Shown: positions 5,593-9,864 of the stretch, piece by piece
Layout of the letters: every line of letters begins with the position of its first letter
Numbering within the stretch: position 1 is the stretch's first letter
DNA from: Klebsiella pneumoniae
GTDB taxonomy: Bacteria; Pseudomonadota; Gammaproteobacteria; Pseudomonadales; Azotimanducaceae
DNA: 9,864 bases
Assembly (NCBI GenBank): GCA_945878745.1
Contig: CAMDVY010000078.1
Span: 1 to 9,864, forward strand
Direction of reading: 5' to 3'
Notes under the pieces: model-generated
Databases searched by the model: none
Seen by the model: only the letters and a program-made list of their open reading frames with translations
What the model was told of the DNA's origin: nothing
Translations under genes and position numbers: made by a program

Positions 5593-8028
5593 TTACTCTC
5601 GCTTCACTATCTCCCCAATGGCACTGAACCACTTGTTGTTGAGCATGTGGATCAGCGCGTTGATCTGTTGGTTTGTGACCGACCCTCCGGCAAACAGGGC
5701 GAGCGCCCGGAGCGGCATGCTCTTTGCCATCTGATCGAACATCTTGTTCAACGTCGGGTCGTTGCCCGTGCCACCCATGCGACTCTGGAAGCTCTGGATG
5801 GCCTTGTTGCGAACCCATGCGCCAAGCCTCGTCTGGGCGATCTCGTCCAGCGTCGAGTTGCGATGAAAGGGACGTGAAGGTTCCGGCACGGGAATTGGAC
5901 GACCCAGCATACCCTCGAACACAGCATCGGATACTTCAAGAGTGTCGCTCGAGATTTGTGGGCCGGGTGCGCTGCCCTGGCTGGATGGTGTGTCCACTCC
6001 CTCGATGTTGATGGTGAATCGCAGTCGAATGTCACGGCTGGATGCACCGATCTGCAGTTCGTAATCCCCAGCCTCGATGCACCAGCGCTGGTGCCCGTGG
6101 TCGAAATAGCTGAATGAACGACGGTCCAGTTCAAACCGCGCTTCTCCGATTTCGCCAGCGCGAAGATGCAGTTTGCAGAACCCTTTCAGTTCATGGGCGG
6201 GGCGAAATACGCCAGTAAGCGTTTTGCCCACATACAATTGCACGACTTCGCTGCCGCTTCGGTTGCCGGAGTTGGCGACATTCACGCGAATGATGAGCGA
6301 CCCGGCTGCCGCAGACCATGAGGTCGGTGCGTCAATGTTCTCGTAGTCGAAACTGGTGTAGGACAGTCCATGCCCGAAGGGGAACGCCACGTTTTTGTTG
6401 GCCGTGTTGTAGTAGCGGTAACCGACCAAGAGACCATCGCGATATTGAACCTGACGACCTTCCCGTGCGAACCAGGATTCGCAGGGAACATCGGCCTGTC
6501 GCCAAGCCCAGGTTTCAGCCAGCTTGCCGGATGGGTTGGTGCGTGCTGTGATCAGGTCAGCAATTGCCCCACCGCCAGCCTGACCAAGGAGGTAGGTCGC
6601 AAGAATTGCGCGGGGTCGATGGGACCAGGTCATATCAACGGGAGATCCACTGGTCAGGATCACCACAGTGTTGGCGTTCACGTCACATACGGCGTTGATC
6701 AACGCGAGATGTTGTTCCGGCATCGCAAACTCGGAACGATCGAAGCCTTCTGATTCGCAGATGGCAGGCAGACCAACAAACAGGAGAACCGTGTCTGCTG
6801 CCTTTGCGAGTTCGACGGCAGCGTCGATCAGTTGGGAATCGAGGGTTGGGGATTGCTGGTCATATCCACGCGCAAACGGCAGGGGACGACCGAACTGTTC
6901 GGCGAGAGCTGTGTAAGCGTCATCCACCTGCGTTGGATTGACCTGTGAACTACCCGCACCTTGAATGCGTGGAGCCTGCGCAAAGCTGCCAATCACGGCG
7001 AGGTTTGTGTTCTGTGCGAGTGGCAGCAGGTTGGCTTCGTTCTTGAGCAGGACACAACTCTCGGCTGCAATTCGTCGCGCCAGAGCGTGATTGGCAGTCA
7101 TGTCCAGTGGCGATGACGACTCGTCCAGATCCCGTCCGGCGAGGATCAAACTGGTAATGCGCACGGCGGTCTGGTCGAGTACCCGTTCCTCCAGTTCACC
7201 CTGGCGTACGGCCGCCTCGATCAATCGATCATTGGCACCGCCACTGCCCGGCATTTCCAGATCCAAGCCAGCACCCAGCCCCTCAACACGCCTGTTGGTC
7301 GCGCCCCAGTCAGAAACTACCAGCCCCTTGAATCCCCAGTCGTCTCGCAAAACCTTGTTCAAAAGCCATGAGTGCTCCCCGCAGTACTCGCCATTGAGGC
7401 GATTGTAGGCAGACATGACGGTCCACGGCTGAGCCTTGGTCACGGCGATTTCAAAGGCTCTCAGATAGATATCACGCAGAGTTCGCTCGTCGACAATGGC
7501 GTCGATGGTCATGCGTCCTGTTTCCTGGTTGTTCACGGCGAAATGTTTGAGGCTGGTTCCGACGCCTCGTGACTGCACGCCAATGATCCAGGCAGCGGCC
7601 AGCTCGCCAGCAAGCAAGGGATCTTCCGAGTAGTACTCGAAATTTCTCCCGCAAAGGGGATGGCGCTTGATGTTGATTCCGGGTCCAAGCAATACAGTGA
7701 CCCTTTCCTTGACACACTCATTGCCGAGCGCGACCCCGACTTCCTCAATCAATGATCGGTTCCACGAACATGCCATGGCGGCCGCGGTCGGAAAGCAGGT
7801 CGCAGGGACGCTTGCATTCAAACCGACGTGATCGCCCCCGCCGGTTTGTTTGCGCAGACCGTGTGGACCGTCGGTCACCATCACCTTGGGTAGCTGCAAT
7901 CGCTCGATTGCCTTGAGATGCCAGAAGCCTCGGCCCGAACATAACCCTGCCTTTTCCTGCAAGGTCATCTGACCAACCAGTGCGATTGCTTCGTTATGTT
8001 TTCCGGAAAGACCTGCTGCGACTGCCAA
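5593..8028 (-). CDS. GH3 beta-glycosidase, cytoplasmic, with C-terminal helical extension
   Basis: This 811-aa glycoside hydrolase of family 3 would release terminal beta-linked sugars (a beta-glucosidase-like role) with retention of configuration. Visible in order: VTDGPHGLR (51-59), GPGINIKRHPLCGRNFEYYSEDP (115-137), KHFAVNNQE (161-169), VMSAYNRLNGEYC (204-216) and GLVVSDWGA (235-243) with catalytic nucleophile D240; then the second sandwich domain from about 315, with ESEGFDR (425-431) holding the expected acid/base glutamate. A fibronectin-III-like domain spans about 575-670, and FPFGHGLSYTSF (549-560) precedes it. No PA14 insert is present. A linker and a mostly helical tail (about 680-811) with MFDQMAKSMPLRAL follow; this tail is absent from minimal GH3 enzymes. 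There is no signal peptide, so substrates must be imported first. The start is TTG, supported by a perfect AAGGAG (8036-8041) with 7-base spacing. The sugar and aglycone cannot be predicted. Confidence 0.94.
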   Translation of the reverse strand: MAVAAGLSGKHNEAIALVGQMTLQEKAGLCSGRGFWHLKAIERLQLPKVMVTDGPHGLRKQTGGGDHVGLNASVPATCFPTAAAMACSWNRSLIEEVGVALGNECVKERVTVLLGPGINIKRHPLCGRNFEYYSEDPLLAGELAAAWIIGVQSRGVGTSLKHFAVNNQETGRMTIDAIVDERTLRDIYLRAFEIAVTKAQPWTVMSAYNRLNGEYCGEHSWLLNKVLRDDWGFKGLVVSDWGATNRRVEGLGAGLDLEMPGSGGANDRLIEAAVRQGELEERVLDQTAVRITSLILAGRDLDESSSPLDMTANHALARRIAAESCVLLKNEANLLPLAQNTNLAVIGSFAQAPRIQGAGSSQVNPTQVDDAYTALAEQFGRPLPFARGYDQQSPTLDSQLIDAAVELAKAADTVLLFVGLPAICESEGFDRSEFAMPEQHLALINAVCDVNANTVVILTSGSPVDMTWSHRPRAILATYLLGQAGGGAIADLITARTNPSGKLAETWAWRQADVPCESWFAREGRQVQYRDGLLVGYRYYNTANKNVAFPFGHGLSYTSFDYENIDAPTSWSAAAGSLIIRVNVANSGNRSGSEVVQLYVGKTLTGVFRPAHELKGFCKLHLRAGEIGEARFELDRRSFSYFDHGHQRWCIEAGDYELQIGASSRDIRLRFTINIEGVDTPSSQGSAPGPQISSDTLEVSDAVFEGMLGRPIPVPEPSRPFHRNSTLDEIAQTRLGAWVRNKAIQSFQSRMGGTGNDPTLNKMFDQMAKSMPLRALALFAGGSVTNQQINALIHMLNNKWFSAIGEIVKRE

Positions 8029-8041
8029 GTACCAACTCCTT

Positions 8042-8083
8042 ATGGTGTGAAAACAATGGTGTGAAAAAAATGGTGTGCGGAAA
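8042..8083. repeat. Three tandem 14-bp repeats in the divergent intergenic region
   Basis: Three consecutive 14-base units share ATGGTGTG at their start: ATGGTGTGAAAACA (8042-8055), ATGGTGTGAAAAAA (8056-8069) and ATGGTGTGCGGAAA (8070-8083). They lie in the 172-base gap between the GH3 and SDR genes, immediately upstream of the GH3 ribosome binding site, so they are probably within the GH3 leader or promoter. They may be iterated protein-binding sites or a replication-slippage product. Confidence 0.8.
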
Positions 8084-8200
8084 AGCGGCCCTCCACCTTC
8101 TCGTGGTCGATTGTGGCGGGAAGCGGTGTGGCAAACCAGTGAGACTTTGTAGAGACTTCGGCAGGGTCATTTGTTGAGATGCCAAGGGGGCCAAAAAATC

Positions 8201-9085
8201 ATGCGGGACTTGCAGGGAAAAACAGCGTTTGTTACTGGCGGGGCGAACGGTATCGGATTTGCACTCGCTCGTGCCTTCATCAGTGAAGGGATGCGGGTGG
8301 TGATCGCGGATGTTGATCAAGGAGCGCTCGCAGCAGCCGAACAGGCGTTGGCGGGAGCGAACACGGAGGTTATGGCGATTCAGCTGGACGTAACGGATAG
8401 AAATCAGTACGTCGCCGTTGCTGATGCCGTGGAGGCGCGTTTTGGCAAGGTGCATGTGGTCTGCAACAACGCAGGTGTGTATCGAGGCGGTACGTTGGAT
8501 CAGGTGACCTATGCAGATTGGGACTGGATCATGGGCGTCAACGTTGGCGGTGTCGTGAATGGCGTGCAGACCTTTGTCAAACGGATGCAGTCACACGGCG
8601 AGGGCGGGCACATCGTCAACACGGCGTCCATGGCCGGGATGATCACGTCTCCCGGTCTTGGTGTGTACAACGCCAGCAAGTTTGCGGTGGTCGGCTTGTC
8701 GGAGGCGCTTCGTACAGATCTGGCCAGTTCGAACATTGGCGTTTCGGTTCTGTGTCCCGGCATGGTCAAGACACGCATTCTGGAAAGCGAGAGAACACGG
8801 CCACAAGAACTGGTACCCAACCAGGATGACGCTGAAATGGCTGCGAAGGCGCACAGCGAAATCATGCACATGGCCATGCAGACCGGAATTGAACCGGAAG
8901 CTGTGGCGCAGAAAGTGGTTGACGCCATCAAAGCGAATCAGCTGTATGTGTTTCCGCATGCAGAGTTTCGGGACGCTGCTGCGGCCAGATTTGCGTCGAT
9001 CGTCGAGAGTTTTGGCGAGCCCGATGCAGATCGTCTGGCAGCACAGGCCGAATTCATGGCTAGTCTGGTGCAACCATCCAGCTGA
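8201..9085 (+). CDS. Short-chain dehydrogenase/reductase (SDR), classical type
   Basis: This 294-aa NAD(P)-dependent oxidoreductase interconverts an alcohol and a ketone. The Rossmann glycine motif is TGGANGIG (12-19). D37 after strand 2 (VVIADVD) favours NAD over NADP. LDVTD is at 62-66, NNAG at 89-92 and the catalytic N114 in GVNVGG; S143 sits in NTASMAG, and the Y156-x-x-x-K160 pair in YNASK. PGMVKT (186-191) follows in the cofactor region. The family is usually about 250 residues; the extra 40 or so at the C-terminus contain substrate-loop and tail helices. ATG 8201 is chosen over an in-frame TTG at 8171 because AAGGGGG (8184-8190) lies 10 bases upstream and the Rossmann fold starts directly. 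It is transcribed away from the GH3 gene and towards the PHA-synthase-like gene. Substrate unknown; relatives act on steroids, terpenoids, fatty alcohols and sugars. Confidence 0.92.
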   Translation: MRDLQGKTAFVTGGANGIGFALARAFISEGMRVVIADVDQGALAAAEQALAGANTEVMAIQLDVTDRNQYVAVADAVEARFGKVHVVCNNAGVYRGGTLDQVTYADWDWIMGVNVGGVVNGVQTFVKRMQSHGEGGHIVNTASMAGMITSPGLGVYNASKFAVVGLSEALRTDLASSNIGVSVLCPGMVKTRILESERTRPQELVPNQDDAEMAAKAHSEIMHMAMQTGIEPEAVAQKVVDAIKANQLYVFPHAEFRDAAAARFASIVESFGEPDADRLAAQAEFMASLVQPSS

Positions 9086-9088
9086 TGT

Positions 9089-9864
9089 TCATCGTTCCAG
9101 AACGTAACGTCCCGGTGCATCGTCGATGACCGGGAACCGTTTGTTACCTTGCTTCCTGGCCGCGTCGACACGACGCGATCGTGATTGCAGCCACCTGATC
9201 CAGTGGTGTCGCCAGTCACCTGACTGTTCGTAAGCGCCTTTGAGCCACTCGTCTGCTTCGATTGGCGCATCTTCGCGAAGCCAGTAGCGCAAGTGAGGAT
9301 TGTCTGCCTTTGCGCTGATGGTCTGGGTGTGGTTCTGATTGGTCAGCACGAATTTCACCGGACCGCCAAACATGTGCGCGCTGCGGTAACAACCACGCCA
9401 GGGCGTAATGTGGTCGGTGGTTCCGGCCATGATGTAAACCGGGTAATCGATGTCTTTCAGGTTGATCCGCTGATCCAGTATCTCGAGTTCACCTCGTGCC
9501 AGGGCATTGCGATGCGCAAGATCGATGAAGTCGCATTGCATCTCTGCCGGCACGCGGGTGTAGTCCATGGACCAGAACAGGAGTGGATGAGCCAGTGGCG
9601 CCTCACCTCGGTAGTAGTTGCTGCGCACAAAGCTGAACACACTTTCGTCCAGTCTCAACATCGCGAACATTTCCAGGATGTCGCGTTCCTTCATCATGCC
9701 CTGCGCACGCACCCGCGATTTTTGTGATGCCACGGACTCGTCAGTGACGAAGAGTGTGAAATCACTGTCGCCAGGCTGGTTGTCGAGGATGGATACAAAC
9801 AGGGAGAGCGATTTGATCCACTTTTTGCCACGTGCCTGCAGCACACCAGCCGCGGCCGCAGCGG
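9089..9864 (-). CDS. phaC: Poly(3-hydroxyalkanoate) synthase-family protein, C-terminal part (partial)
   Basis: The frame is open to the right edge, so the N-terminus is missing; 257 residues are visible, ending at TGA (9089-9091). The alpha/beta-hydrolase core is clear: an alanine-rich helix, then ARGKKWIKSLSLFVSILD, WSMDYTRVPAEMQ, and YPVYIMAGTTDHITPW with the catalytic Asp (about visible residue 150). FVLTNQNHTQTI carries the catalytic His (about 178), and a typical PhaC tail follows with SGDWRHHWIRWLQSRS and DDAPGRYV. In PhaC the nucleophile cysteine box lies just before the alanine-rich helix, so here it falls just beyond the edge. PHA synthases polymerise hydroxyacyl-CoA on storage granules; some family members are hydrolase-like, and the missing cysteine box would decide. 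The apparent GTG at 9842-9844 is internal. Convergent with the SDR, 3 bases apart. Confidence 0.86.
   Translation of the reverse strand, partial: AAAAAGVLQARGKKWIKSLSLFVSILDNQPGDSDFTLFVTDESVASQKSRVRAQGMMKERDILEMFAMLRLDESVFSFVRSNYYRGEAPLAHPLLFWSMDYTRVPAEMQCDFIDLAHRNALARGELEILDQRINLKDIDYPVYIMAGTTDHITPWRGCYRSAHMFGGPVKFVLTNQNHTQTISAKADNPHLRYWLREDAPIEADEWLKGAYEQSGDWRHHWIRWLQSRSRRVDAARKQGNKRFPVIDDAPGRYVLER

Noticed and set aside
5245..5877. A 210-codon open frame on the plus strand
   Set aside because: It overlaps the small exported protein in another frame and the 3' end of the GH3 gene on the opposite strand. It has no signal, domain or sensible composition (rich in S, R, P, H).
8042..8083. The 14-bp repeats as a CRISPR-like array
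   Set aside because: Units are far too short, directly adjacent without unique spacers, and no cas genes are present.
8070..8177. A 35-codon cysteine-containing frame starting in the third 14-bp repeat and ending before the SDR ribosome binding site
   Set aside because: Only an A-run precedes the ATG, with no ribosome binding site, and the peptide has no recognisable features. It is most likely chance, although a leader peptide cannot be fully excluded.
8171..8200. TTG at 8171 as the start of the SDR gene
   Set aside because: It adds ten residues before the Rossmann fold and lacks a ribosome binding site, whereas ATG 8201 has AAGGGGG at good spacing.
8590..9073. Antisense open frames under the SDR gene
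   Set aside because: They are shadows of a well-supported gene; no domains and no start signals.

Overview
The window looks like a chromosomal piece of a Gram-negative bacterium, most likely a gammaproteobacterium of the lipid, hydrocarbon or steroid-degrading kind. This is an inference from gene content: a TonB-dependent receptor paired with a beta-helix-type lipoprotein, a cytochrome P450 tail, a short-chain dehydrogenase and a PHA-synthase-like enzyme. I cannot assign a genus. I see no mobile element, CRISPR array, tRNA or rRNA.

Layout. (1) Bases 2-112 hold the last 36 codons of a cytochrome P450, followed by a strong hairpin. (2) Bases 113-358 form a control region for the next two genes. 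It carries a weak -10-like element, an operator-like inverted repeat and a leader with two mutually exclusive stems, one of which would cover the ribosome binding site. (3) Bases 359-1948 encode a large surface lipoprotein, and 1990-4782 a TonB-dependent outer-membrane receptor 41 bases downstream; they form a probable two-gene uptake operon. (4) Two small exported proteins follow on the same strand: an 85-aa lipoprotein (4936-5193) and a 94-aa signal-peptide protein with a TTG start (5277-5561). (5) A GH3 beta-glycosidase lies on the minus strand (5593-8028), without a signal peptide and with a long C-terminal helical extension. (6) A divergent intergenic region with three tandem 14-bp repeats separates it from an SDR oxidoreductase (8201-9085, plus strand). 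(7) The SDR meets, tail to tail with a 3-base gap, the C-terminal part of a PHA-synthase-family protein (minus strand), which runs off the right edge.

A reasonable joint reading, inferred and not shown, is uptake of a bulky hydrophobic or glycosylated compound by the lipoprotein/receptor pair, cytoplasmic deglycosylation by the GH3 enzyme, oxidation by the P450 and SDR, and storage of surplus carbon as polyhydroxyalkanoate. The most interesting parts are the lipoprotein/receptor pair with its possible switchable leader, and the repeat-bearing divergent region. Nothing in the window proves a new system.
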